Positions 1 through 8,520 of a stretch of 52,489 nucleotides of DNA are shown here, piece by piece. Where the stretch lies: assembly GCA_964649195.1 (NCBI GenBank), contig CAZYPK010000017.1, positions 1-52,489 on the forward strand, read 5' to 3'. Each line of letters opens with the position of its first letter. Within the stretch, counting starts at the first letter, position 1. The DNA comes from JTS-RE9 sp964649195. GTDB lineage: Bacteria; Planctomycetota; Phycisphaerae; Phycisphaerales; Phycisphaeraceae. The position numbers were made by a program, and so were the translations under genes. The notes beneath the pieces were generated by a model that was given only the letters and a program-made list of their open reading frames with translations, was not told where the DNA came from and made no database searches.

Positions 1-452
1 GCGAAAACGACCGGGCGCCGATCAAGGCTGTACGCAACAGGTGCGTTTCGGCACCTCTTCAGGCTGTTCACGTCCGCGACTCGTTGAGTCGCGGCTCTTG
101 GGATGGAGCCGCGACGTAACACGTCGCGGACGTGAGCGATGAGAATGGAGTGGCCATCGCGCAGCGGATCACGGGACGCGAAAACGACCGGGCGCCGATC
201 AAGGCTGTACGCAACAGGTGCGTTTCGGCACCTCTTCAGGCTGTTCACGTCCGCGACTCGTTGAGTCGCGGCTCTTGGGATGGAGCCGCGACGTAACACG
301 TCGCGGACGTGAGCGATGAGAATGGAGTGGCCATCGCGCAGCGGATCACGGGATGCGAACACGACCGGGCGCCGATCGAGGCTGTACGCAACAGGTGCGT
401 TTGGCGCCCCTTCAGGCTGTTCACGTCCGCGACTCGTTGAGTCGCGGCTCTT
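1..452. repeat. 177-bp tandem repeat, about 2.5 copies
   Basis: Copies start at 1, 178 and 355; the third stops at about 452. Copies 1 and 2 are almost identical and copy 3 carries a few substitutions. Each full unit holds a long inverted repeat: an arm beginning ACGTCCGCGAC and ending GTCGCGGCTC is followed after about 7 nt by its near reverse complement, and each arm is itself a small palindrome, so a cruciform is possible. No convincing gene lies in 1-527; the short ORFs here are repeat-derived. The array ends about 75 bp before the esterase start. Confidence 0.9.
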
Positions 453-527
453 ACACGTCAATGGCCAAGGCGTGTTCGTGCGTTACCATCATGGCTCGCA
501 CCCTTTGCACGATATGGAGAGGTTCCC

Positions 528-1808
528 ATGTTCCATCACCATCCTTGTTTGTTTGCCGCTTTCATGGGTTTCGCTTTCGCATCAGCATGGGCGATGCCTT
601 GCATCGCTGCGGACTGGCCCGGAGTTGAATTCCTGCCGGTGCGGCGCGAACTGCCTGATCCGCTGATCATGCTTGATGAGACGAAGGTGACGACGCCTGA
701 GCAGTGGCACAAAAAGCGCAAACCCGAGCTTAAGGAACTCTTCCAGCATTACATGTACGGCCATCTGCCCGACCCGCCGCGCATCAGGTCAACGGTGCGG
801 CAGACCAATGAAAAGTTCCTCGAAGGCAAGGCGACGATGAAGATCATCGACCTCGACCTCGGCCCCGCGGATTGTCCGAAGATCGAACTGTTGCTGGTGA
901 CGCCCAACAAGCGGCAGGGACCGGCGCCGGTCATCGTCGGCATCAACTTTCAGGGCAATCATTCGGTGCATGGCGATCCGTCCATTCCGCTTTCGACCCG
1001 GTGGATGCGCAACGGTCCGGGCGTGGTGAACAATCGCGCCACGGATGAAGCGCGGGCGGCGCAGGCGACCCGATGGGAGATTGAAAACACCATCGACCAG
1101 GGCTTTGCCGTGGCGACTTTTTACTACGGCGATCTGCTGCCGGATAAGAACGATCTCAACGATGGCGTGTTGCCTTATTTCCGCAGGACGAAGGAGGCGT
1201 CGCCGACCGACATGCGGGCGATCGCGGCCTGGGCCTGGGGGCTGCATCGCGTGGTGGATCACCTGGTGACCGAGAAGGAGATCGATGCCAAGGCGATCAT
1301 CTCCTTCGGCCATTCGCGCAACGGCAAGGCTTCGCTGCTGGCCGGCGCCTTCGACGAGCGCATCGCCGTCACCATCGTCCATCAGGCCGGCTGCGGCGGC
1401 AGCGCACCGAGCCGCACGCTCAACCCCAAGGCGGAAACGGTCAAGCGGATCAACACCGCCTTCCCCCACTGGTTCAACGACAATTTCAAGCTCTTCAACG
1501 ACGCCACCGACAAGCTTCCTTTCGATCAGCACTGCCTCGTGGCCCTGTGCGCGCCGCGACCGGTGCTCTTCACCAATGGTGAAAAGGATCAGTGGGCCGA
1601 CCCCGATGGCCAGCTTCGCATTCTCAGGGCCGCCGGCCCGGTCTATGAACTGCTCGGCGTCCGGGGCATCGCGGCTGATGCGGTGGCGAAACACGATGAA
1701 CTGATCGGCGACCAACTGGGCTACTACGTCGATCCCGGCGCTCATACCGTGACCAAAGAGCATTGGAATGTGTTCATCCGGTTTGCGAAGCGGCAGTTGG
1801 GAAAGTAG
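528..1808 (+). CDS. Secreted CE15-like glucuronoyl esterase family protein
   Basis: A 426-aa alpha/beta-hydrolase-like protein with a cleavable signal peptide (hydrophobic residues about 8-28, ending near AWAMPCIAA). The nucleophile motif GHSRNGKASLLAGAFDERI places the serine near residue 263; it resembles the GCSRxGKG motif of carbohydrate esterase family 15, which hydrolyses 4-O-methyl-glucuronoyl esters linking lignin and xylan. A late GAHTVTKEHW segment supplies a candidate catalytic histidine near residue 406, and an acidic EKDQWADPDGQ stretch precedes it. The Cys-to-His change next to the nucleophile differs from the fungal motif. Start chosen at the first ATG before the signal peptide, with a purine-rich AGAGG upstream. 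It could act on another sugar ester; family-level assignment is good, substrate is inference. Confidence 0.8.
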   Translation: MFHHHPCLFAAFMGFAFASAWAMPCIAADWPGVEFLPVRRELPDPLIMLDETKVTTPEQWHKKRKPELKELFQHYMYGHLPDPPRIRSTVRQTNEKFLEGKATMKIIDLDLGPADCPKIELLLVTPNKRQGPAPVIVGINFQGNHSVHGDPSIPLSTRWMRNGPGVVNNRATDEARAAQATRWEIENTIDQGFAVATFYYGDLLPDKNDLNDGVLPYFRRTKEASPTDMRAIAAWAWGLHRVVDHLVTEKEIDAKAIISFGHSRNGKASLLAGAFDERIAVTIVHQAGCGGSAPSRTLNPKAETVKRINTAFPHWFNDNFKLFNDATDKLPFDQHCLVALCAPRPVLFTNGEKDQWADPDGQLRILRAAGPVYELLGVRGIAADAVAKHDELIGDQLGYYVDPGAHTVTKEHWNVFIRFAKRQLGK

Positions 1809-1816
1809 GAGGCGCC

Positions 1817-2066
1817 CGAGCCGCGCGGCATAAGCCCGCGATTGAGACAGAGGACAGGGGACAGGGGACAGAAGACAGAAAAGGCAATTGGTTATTATTT
1901 ATTGGTGATTGCTTATTGCTTATTGGGGGAGCAGCCTTCGCCGTTGTCCACCGTCCCTTCAAATAAGAAATAAGCAATCACCAATAAATAATAACCAATG
2001 TCTCATGTCTCTTGTCCCCTGTCTCCTGTCTTCCGTCACCAGCGCGGGCTTACGCCGCGCGGCTCG
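1817..2066. repeat. Giant AT-rich intergenic inverted repeat
   Basis: The two arms mirror each other. The outer ends are CGAGCCGCGCGGC at 1817 and its complement at about 2054-2066. Next come purine-rich GGACAGGGGACAG tracts against CTGTCCCC-type tracts. The inner arms are a perfect 28-bp inverted match, left starting GGTTATTATTTATTGG and right ending AATAAATAATAACC. Only about 40 bp separates them. This fills the gap between the esterase and the next gene; no ORF here looks real. It resembles a MITE or REP-type element, and its outer element recurs inside csm4. Confidence 0.85.
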
Positions 2067-2116
2067 GATATCCCCGTCATTTGAGGCTTTTGCCCGGATC
2101 ATCCGATAACAAGGGG

Positions 2117-4927
2117 ATGCGATGGATCACACATCCTGCACGGTGTCCGTGGGCGGCGCGTCTTCTGGCGGCGTGGTGCCTGATCATTGGCATGGTCTCC
2201 GGCGCGGCTGCCCAGGAGAAGGAGCCGGTGGAAGGTGTTGATCTGGGCCGCGATCGTGTCATTCACAAGTTTGACTTTGAAGAGGCGGCCCAGGGCAACT
2301 TCGAGGACATGCCTCGCTACTGGTACGTGATGGGCAAGGCGGATCAGACCTCCGATCCGAACTTCAACGAGAAGCCGCTGCATCGGCAGATGATCGGGCG
2401 GGAGGGTTTTCCACGGTTCACGCGGGTGCGCTTCAACCTGCCGCAGGCGCAGCAGGGGGATCATTCGCTTCACCTGGGTCTCAACTCCGGCAGTGCCGGC
2501 GCTTTTCTGGAAGTTGGCGCGATCGCCGCGGTGCCTCAGAGTGATTACGTCATCACGGCCCGCATCAGGACGAGCAGGTTGAATCACGCCCGCGCCAGGC
2601 TGATCGCTTACTTTGTCGATGCCCAGGGTCGGCGGATCGATGCGTCCGCCGTCGCCACGCCGCTGCTTGACACGAAGGAGAAATGGCGGCAGGTGACGGT
2701 GAAACTGCACGGCGATCACCCCGCGGCCGCGTGGATCGGCATGCAGGTCGAGCTGCTCCAGGCGCAGCATCAGACGCCGCTGACCGCGGCCGCGTCGCAG
2801 ACCATCACCGCCGTCGGCAAGCACACGGTGCAATACCAGGACAACCAGGGCGATGCGTGGTTCGATGACATCACCATTTGGCAGGTGCCTCGCATCGTGG
2901 TGCGGACGCAGAGCGCGGTGAATCTGATCGTGGCGCCGCAGAAGCCGCTGCTCACCTTCGAGGTGCGCGACCTCTCCGGGCGAAGGCTCGACGCCACCGT
3001 TGCCGTTTACAACCACGAAGGGGAGAGGATCGCCCGGGTGAATCGCCCGGTCGGAGGGGGGGAGGCATCCACCTGGCGCTGGACGCCCTCGTTGCCTGCC
3101 TTGGGCTGGTACCTGGTTGACATGACGCTGCGCGATCCCACGATCATTGATGGGAAGGATGAGCCGGTGGCCCGCACGCTGCGGTCGTTCCTCTGGCTGC
3201 CTTCGCGGACGTTGCAGGACTCGCCGGGCAGGCGGCTCTTCTCGCTGGATGTGCATGGGGTGTCGCTCGATGAGCTGCGAACCCTGCCGCAGGTGACGCA
3301 GGCGACGGCATTGGGCGGGGTCATCCTCAGCGCGTGGGATACCGATGTGTCGATCGCCACGCAGGAAACGCGCATGGCGGAGCTGGATGAAATCTTTCAG
3401 CCGCTGTGGCGTCAGGGGGCTTCGGTTTCGATGAGTCTTTCGCCGCTGCCGCGTGAACTGGCTGAGCGGCTGGACCTGGATGCCGACAGTCCGGTCTGGC
3501 TGTTCAGCAAGCCCCGCAAGGAATGGATGCCCTGGGTCGGGCCGCTGGTGATTCGGCACGGCCAGAATGTCCGCCGGTGGTTCATGGGACAGGATGTCGG
3601 CGGCGAGTTCGGCTCGCCCCTGATCGACCCGGCCACCGCCCGCGCGGTGAGCTCCATCATCGACCTGACGCCCGATCCGTCGATCGTGCTGCCCTGGGAA
3701 CTCTCGACGCCGCGCAGACCAACGCTCGATCACCGCGAGTTGGCGTTCAACATTGACGTGCCTGCGACGATTCAGCCTTTCAAGCTCGGTGAATATCTGC
3801 GTGAATGGCGCGAATCACCCGTTCATCAGATCACGGTGACGACGCGCATCCACCCCGCGACGATGATGACCCAGCGCCGCCGGGTCGATGACCTGGCGAT
3901 GCGCGTGCTTCACGCCTGGGAGGCCAGGGTGGATGGCGTCACGCTGCCTCGCCCCTGGGACTTTGGCCGCGATCGCCTCAACTCGCTTCATCCCGATCCG
4001 TTGCTGAGCGCGTTCGCCACCCTGGCCGATCAGCTCGATGGGCGGAAGGTGGTGGCGCGACTGCCCGTCGGCACCGGCGCCGGGGCGATGATCCTCGATG
4101 GCAAGCGCGGCCCGATGCTGGCGATCTGGCTCGACGGCGGCCCGAGCGATGAGCGCCAGGTGCGGCTTTACCTGGGCGAACAGCCCGTGGCCACCGACAT
4201 CTGGGGCAACCGGAAGCCGATCGAACTGGATGACCGGAAGCATCGGTTCACCATCACCTCGTCGCCGATCTTCATCGAAGGCATCGACGCGGAACTGGCG
4301 CTGTTTCGCGCATCCTTCGCGGTCACGCCGGCGCTGATCGAATCGTCGCAGGTGACCCACGAGCACGCCATCACGCTGCGCAATCCCTGGCGGCAGCCGT
4401 TGCAGGGTGAGTTGATCATCATCGAGCCTGGCCGGGGCTGGAAGATCGATCCGCGCCGCATCCCCGTGGCCATCGATCCCGGGGCGACGATCACCGTTCC
4501 GCTCATGATCGCGTTCCCCGTGGCGGAGGTGGCCGGCGAAAAACGGGTGACCGCCCGGTTCGAGTTCGGCAGCGGCCAGCGCAAACCGATCGACCTGGAA
4601 ACAACCATGCTGCTGGGCCTGGCGGGCATCGAGATGGACACCGGGTTGTCGATCGCCCCCGCCTCCAATGCGAATCAATGGGACGCCACCGCCACGGCCT
4701 ACATCACCAACACGGGCGAGCAGCCGCGCACGCTTTATGTCTTCGCCATCTGCGCCAATCAGCCGCGCCAGGAGCGCATCATCACGCTCAAGCCCGGCCA
4801 GTCCCTGATGCGCCGCTTCCGATTCGCCGGGATCAACGAGGAGACGATGAAATCACCGGTGCGCATCGGTCTGCGCGACACGACAGGACCGGCGCTGATG
4901 AATCAGGTGATGCCGTTCGGGGACTGA
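2117..4927 (+). CDS. Large secreted protein of unknown function (936 aa)
   Basis: I do not recognise the family. The chosen ATG at 2117 gives a classic signal peptide (MRWITHP, then a hydrophobic stretch ending SGAAAQ); the open frame extends upstream to 2012 but that part lies in the inverted repeat and is probably not translated. After the signal a beta-rich segment (KFDFEEAAQGNFEDMPRYW, then LHLGLNSGSAGAFLEV) looks like a jelly-roll carbohydrate-binding module. The C-terminal about 170 residues (TLRNPWRQPLQGELIIIEPG, IDPGATITVPLMIAFPV) look like immunoglobulin-like beta domains. No catalytic motif was seen. A long exported multidomain protein next to an esterase fits polysaccharide processing, but this is inference. 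Confidence 0.75.
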   Translation: MRWITHPARCPWAARLLAAWCLIIGMVSGAAAQEKEPVEGVDLGRDRVIHKFDFEEAAQGNFEDMPRYWYVMGKADQTSDPNFNEKPLHRQMIGREGFPRFTRVRFNLPQAQQGDHSLHLGLNSGSAGAFLEVGAIAAVPQSDYVITARIRTSRLNHARARLIAYFVDAQGRRIDASAVATPLLDTKEKWRQVTVKLHGDHPAAAWIGMQVELLQAQHQTPLTAAASQTITAVGKHTVQYQDNQGDAWFDDITIWQVPRIVVRTQSAVNLIVAPQKPLLTFEVRDLSGRRLDATVAVYNHEGERIARVNRPVGGGEASTWRWTPSLPALGWYLVDMTLRDPTIIDGKDEPVARTLRSFLWLPSRTLQDSPGRRLFSLDVHGVSLDELRTLPQVTQATALGGVILSAWDTDVSIATQETRMAELDEIFQPLWRQGASVSMSLSPLPRELAERLDLDADSPVWLFSKPRKEWMPWVGPLVIRHGQNVRRWFMGQDVGGEFGSPLIDPATARAVSSIIDLTPDPSIVLPWELSTPRRPTLDHRELAFNIDVPATIQPFKLGEYLREWRESPVHQITVTTRIHPATMMTQRRRVDDLAMRVLHAWEARVDGVTLPRPWDFGRDRLNSLHPDPLLSAFATLADQLDGRKVVARLPVGTGAGAMILDGKRGPMLAIWLDGGPSDERQVRLYLGEQPVATDIWGNRKPIELDDRKHRFTITSSPIFIEGIDAELALFRASFAVTPALIESSQVTHEHAITLRNPWRQPLQGELIIIEPGRGWKIDPRRIPVAIDPGATITVPLMIAFPVAEVAGEKRVTARFEFGSGQRKPIDLETTMLLGLAGIEMDTGLSIAPASNANQWDATATAYITNTGEQPRTLYVFAICANQPRQERIITLKPGQSLMRRFRFAGINEETMKSPVRIGLRDTTGPALMNQVMPFGD

Positions 4928-4943
4928 GGGGCGGGGGTGGGGG

Positions 4944-5165
4944 ACAGGAATGTGAAATTTCAAATTTGAGATTTGAGATTTCAGATATCCAAGGAGACAA
5001 GGAACAGGGGACAGGGAACACAGGGGAGAGATTGAAAAATGGCCATTGCAAATTGAAAATTGCAAAATGGCGGAGCAGACAACCCATCACCTGGGGATGC
5101 ACGTCTGCCTCTCCTCAATTTTCAATTTGCATTTTGCAATGGCCATTGGCCATTCTCCCTCTCCT
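4944..5165. repeat. AT-rich intergenic inverted repeat, second copy type
   Basis: The left part carries iterated GAAATTTCAAATTTGAG-like words and GGGACAGGGAACA words. The inner arm GGCCATTGCAAATTG starting at 5041 pairs with CAATTTGCATTTTGCAATGG near 5123-5142, and GCAGAC/GTCTGC closes the arms at 5075-5080 and 5103-5108. Composition is strongly AT-rich compared with the genes on each side. It lies between two convergent genes and could fold as a bidirectional terminator, but is far longer than needed for that. Confidence 0.8.
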
Positions 5166-5175
5166 CCTCCGTGCC

Positions 5176-5994
5176 TCAGACACCCAGCCCCAGGGCGACG
5201 CCGTGGCGGTGGGTGAGCATTCGCATGTCGTGGGCGTAGAGTTCCAGGGCGTCCTCGGGGCGGTCGCCGTACTGATTGTGGAACCATTCGCCGCTGAGGT
5301 ACTCGGTGTAGCCGATCTTCACCAGGGCCTGCATGGTTTCATCCAGGGGCATGTCGCCCTGGCCTGCGGGCGTGATGACGACTTTTTCAGGATGGGCCAG
5401 GCCATCGTGCAGATGCACATGGCGGATGATCGGCGCCAGGTGGGCGATGGTGGCTTCGAGCGATTCGCCCTGGCGGATCGGGTGCAGATTGTTGTAGCAG
5501 GCCAGCACATTGGGGTGGTCCACCGCGCGGACCAGCGCGGCAACCTCGGCGCCCCGGCTCACCAGGTCGTGGGTCTCGATCCAGATCTCGGTCTCCAGCA
5601 TCCGGGCGATTTCCGCCGCTTCGCCAAGCTGCCGCACCACCCGATCCAGGCACTCCGCGGGCGATCGCATGCCTTCGGTCAGCGGGCCGTGAAACACGCG
5701 AATCCCCGGCGCTCCCACGTCGGCGGCGAGCTTGATGCGCTCCACCGCCTGCTCGACGACGCCCTCGATCGAAAACTGAAGACTGCTGGCGATGCACGCC
5801 ACCTTCAGGTCCGCCTTCTCGACGATTTCGCGGAACTTCCTCCGTTCGCCCACGCTCGACCACGCCTCCACGCCGTGGGCATGACCCGCATCAATGCGAA
5901 ACTCGACGCCCTGATACTGAAGCCGGGCGGCATGGCGAACGATCTGACGCAACGTCCAGTCGGGACAGGCAAAAGTGGTGAAGCAAAGTTTCAT
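5176..5994 (-). CDS. Sugar phosphate isomerase/epimerase (xylose isomerase-like TIM barrel)
   Basis: A 272-aa protein of the IolE/xylose-isomerase-like TIM barrel family. It starts MKLCFTTFACPDWTL, has QGVEFRID on an early strand, EIWIETHD and HVHLHDG as metal-ligand-type strand ends, and SGEWFHN near the C terminus. Members isomerise or epimerise keto sugars or inosose, usually with a divalent metal held by Glu, Asp and His. An in-frame upstream TTG at 6006 is an alternative start; the ATG at 5994 fits family N termini. No sugar operon surrounds it, so substrate is unknown. Confidence 0.8.
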   Translation of the reverse strand: MKLCFTTFACPDWTLRQIVRHAARLQYQGVEFRIDAGHAHGVEAWSSVGERRKFREIVEKADLKVACIASSLQFSIEGVVEQAVERIKLAADVGAPGIRVFHGPLTEGMRSPAECLDRVVRQLGEAAEIARMLETEIWIETHDLVSRGAEVAALVRAVDHPNVLACYNNLHPIRQGESLEATIAHLAPIIRHVHLHDGLAHPEKVVITPAGQGDMPLDETMQALVKIGYTEYLSGEWFHNQYGDRPEDALELYAHDMRMLTHRHGVALGLGV

Positions 5995-6067
5995 GGGCGA
6001 CAACAAAGAGGGTGGAAGAGGCCATCCTTTTATCGGTCAGGTGAAGCTGCCAGGCAAGTGGAAGGCG

Positions 6068-6242
6068 GAAAGACAGAAAGGCGAAAGGCAAAAGACGAAT
6101 ACTTATTACTTAATACTTATTACTTAATGGTTATTTCGGAGTGGTGGTCCGTGCGTTTCCCACCGGTCCCGAACAACAAGGTTTGAAATAGCCATTAAGT
6201 ATTAAGTAATAAGTATTAAATAATAGCCTTTTTGCCTTTTCC
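6068..6242. repeat. AT-rich intergenic inverted repeat, third copy type
   Basis: The left arm (AAAGGCAAAAGACG, then repeated ATTACTTAATACTTATT words to about 6135) mirrors the right arm (GAAATAGCCATTAAG at 6185, then TAATAAGTATTAAA and GCCTTTTTGCCTTTTCC at the end). A GC-rich loop of about 50 bp separates the arms. It sits between the start of the isomerase gene and the end of nuoH. No gene is seen in 5995-6245. Confidence 0.85.
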
Positions 6243-6245
6243 GTT

Positions 6246-7712
6246 TCACCCGTTCGCCGCCGGCGCAGGCGTCTTGGTGAAGGCGACCGTGTCGCCCACC
6301 GGCATCACATCGGGGAAGAGCGACTTGGGCGGCTGCGTGGCGTCGTTGGTCAGCACGCCCATCCAGCCTCGCAGACCGATGACCATGCAGACGCCCACCA
6401 GCGCGAGACCGATGAGCATGAGCAGCAGTTGCGTCAGCCCTTGCAGCCAGTGCGTGTCGGAAGCGAGGTGGCCCAGGTTGTGAATCACCTTCGTGCCGCC
6501 GCCGGCCATGGTCACCGTCACCGCGGCCGGCTGTGGCACCAGCCAGACCCACATCGCCGCGCCCAGCAGGGTGATGAGGCTCAAGGGCAGCAGCACCTTG
6601 ATGCAGGCGTAAAGCACCTGATCGATGCGGATGCGAGGCAGCGTCCAGCGAATCCATATCTGAATGAAGATGACGATGATGGCCTTGCTGATGATCCAGA
6701 ACGCGCCATAGGCGTTGATGATCAGCAGTCCGATGCCGGTGAGCGAACCGGCGGACGATGCCGCATTCATCGCTTCTGCCTTGGCGTCAAACGTGTTGGC
6801 CGCGCCGACCGCGCCGCTGTAATAAGCCTGTCCCGCGGCAACGGGGTCATAACCGCACAGCCAGTAGATCGGATCGAAGCCGCCCAGCGGGCTGTTCCAC
6901 GCGCCCAGGAACAGGGCCGCCTGAATGACGCCGACGACGAACATCGCCCCATACTCCGCCATGAAGAAGATCGACCAGCGCAGCCCGGAGTATTCCGTGT
7001 GAAAGCCCGCGACCAGTTCGCTTTCCGACTCCGGCAGATCGAACGGCGCCCGCTTGTTGGAAGCGAGGCTGGCGATGTAATAGACGAAAAAGGCCAGGAA
7101 GATGAAGGGATTGTGGAACACGAACCAGTCCCACAGCCCGCCGCCCTGGAGGTAGCCGAGTTCGACGAGGTTGAGCGTGCCCGCGACGAGGACGCCGGTG
7201 ATGATCGTCAGTCCCAGCGGCACCTCGTAGCTGACCATCTGACACGCTTCGCGCATCGCGCCGTAGATCGACCACTTGGAGTTGCTGCCCCAGCCGGCCA
7301 TGATGACCGCCATGATCTCCACGGCCAGAAACGCCAGCACATACAGCACGCCGATCGAAAGCCCGGCATCGAAGACGAATTGCGGCCCGAACGGCAGCAC
7401 GACAAACGCCGCGAAAACCGGGGCAAACGCGAGATAAGGTGCGAACTTGAAAAGGAAGGCGTCGGCGCTTTTGGGCATCAGGTCTTCCTTGAAGAGCAGC
7501 TTGATGCCGTCGGCCAGCGTCTGCGCCCAGCCATGCCAGCCGCCCACGTGCATGGGGCCGACGCGCGACTGGATGTGGCCGGCGACCTTGCGCTCCCACC
7601 AGATGCAATAGAGCGCGTTGACCGCGATGATGGGCAGAAACACCGCCGCGACCAGGAATGCCTTGATCGCCAGAATGATGAGCAGATTGCCGCCGGCCAG
7701 ATGATCGATCAT
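6246..7712 (-). CDS. nuoH: NADH-quinone oxidoreductase subunit H
   Basis: Membrane subunit of respiratory complex I. It has many hydrophobic segments and hallmark NuoH motifs: WWERKVAGHIQSRVGP near residue 30, GIKLLFKEDLMP, WGSNSKWSIYGAMREACQM and NKRAPFDLPESESELVAGFH. Start chosen at the ATG at 7712, preceded by AAGGGACC. At 488 aa it is clearly longer than the usual 330-400; the extra length is an insert after the PFDLPE segment (about residues 250-300) and a C-terminal extension with a further membrane pair. No other nuo gene is in the window, so this copy lies outside a nuo operon as far as can be seen. Confidence 0.95.
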   Translation of the reverse strand: MIDHLAGGNLLIILAIKAFLVAAVFLPIIAVNALYCIWWERKVAGHIQSRVGPMHVGGWHGWAQTLADGIKLLFKEDLMPKSADAFLFKFAPYLAFAPVFAAFVVLPFGPQFVFDAGLSIGVLYVLAFLAVEIMAVIMAGWGSNSKWSIYGAMREACQMVSYEVPLGLTIITGVLVAGTLNLVELGYLQGGGLWDWFVFHNPFIFLAFFVYYIASLASNKRAPFDLPESESELVAGFHTEYSGLRWSIFFMAEYGAMFVVGVIQAALFLGAWNSPLGGFDPIYWLCGYDPVAAGQAYYSGAVGAANTFDAKAEAMNAASSAGSLTGIGLLIINAYGAFWIISKAIIVIFIQIWIRWTLPRIRIDQVLYACIKVLLPLSLITLLGAAMWVWLVPQPAAVTVTMAGGGTKVIHNLGHLASDTHWLQGLTQLLLMLIGLALVGVCMVIGLRGWMGVLTNDATQPPKSLFPDVMPVGDTVAFTKTPAPAANG

Positions 7713-7809
7713 GTCAGACGGTCCCTTGAAAGGCGTGGACGCGGACGATCCCAAAGACGTGGCCGGATTGTAGCAAGGCCACGCGAAGGCGCACAACCCG
7801 CCTATTTAG

Positions 7810-7829
7810 CCGTTCGCCTTGGCGAACGG
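7810..7829. repeat. 20-bp perfect palindrome, copy 1
   Basis: CCGTTCGCC-TT-GGCGAACGG, flanked by TTAG on the left and AG on the right. It sits between two divergent genes (nuoH to the left and a lipoprotein to the right), so here it cannot simply be a terminator for either. The same palindrome with the same left flank occurs at 11739. Confidence 0.9.
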
Positions 7830-7876
7830 AGAATCTGCTGTTGGTTCATCATGTTGCACGTTACGATGTTTCATCC

Positions 7877-8392
7877 ATGAGACACCTGCTCACCTGCCTC
7901 TGCCTGGTCGCTTGCACCGCCTGCGGGCAGAATCAAAATCCTCCGGTTCAGCCGGGTCGATCCGCAACTCCCGACATTCCCCTGGCCGCACAGATCGAAG
8001 CCGTCCGCACCGGCGGCGCCATCGAAATCCGCGTCTCCACAAAATTCACAAGACAAGACCTTGTCCCGATTCTTGCCCTGAAAAATCTCGTGCGGCTGAA
8101 CCTGAGCGAAACCGACCTGACCGATGATGATGTGGAGCAGATTGCCGCGCTGCCCAAACTCGAAACGCTTCGCATTGATTCGCTTCAAATGACCGACACG
8201 TCCATGGCCCATCTCGCACGCAGCAAAACCCTGCGTCACCTGATCCTGCTGGATGTGCCCATCACGGATGCCGGGTTGTTGCACCTTGCGGACTGCGAAT
8301 CACTCGAATCGCTCTACCTCATCAACACCCGCGTTACCGAGGATGGATATTCTGCATTAATGAGGCAGCGTCCGACGTTGCATGTACACTAG
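7877..8392 (+). CDS. Leucine-rich-repeat lipoprotein
   Basis: A 171-aa exported lipoprotein. The start at 7877 gives MRHLLTCLCLVACTACG, a short signal peptide with a lipobox (LVAC or CTAC) for lipid attachment. The mature part has about four leucine-rich repeats of the LxxLxLxxTxLTDDxL type (LVRLNLSETDLTDDDV, LETLRIDSLQMTDTSM, LRHLILLDVPITDAGL, LESLYLINTRVTEDGY). This repeat style is frequent in planctomycete proteins; the partner is unknown. The region 8393-8520 after it is a purine-rich gap with no gene. Confidence 0.75.
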   Translation: MRHLLTCLCLVACTACGQNQNPPVQPGRSATPDIPLAAQIEAVRTGGAIEIRVSTKFTRQDLVPILALKNLVRLNLSETDLTDDDVEQIAALPKLETLRIDSLQMTDTSMAHLARSKTLRHLILLDVPITDAGLLHLADCESLESLYLINTRVTEDGYSALMRQRPTLHVH

Positions 8393-8520
8393 GGAAAAGC
8401 AGGAAATCCGGAAAGCAGGTAAAGCAAGAAATGAAGACATGAACTTCGCCACCGGCCTGATCGATCCGTTTCCGAATTTTTCGCTTTTTCGTCTGCCTGT
8501 TTTCTCCCCGAGTCCACACC

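Noticed and set aside
2012..2116. N-terminal extension of the large secreted protein
   Set aside because: It lies in the inverted repeat, and the start at 2117 opens directly into a signal peptide.
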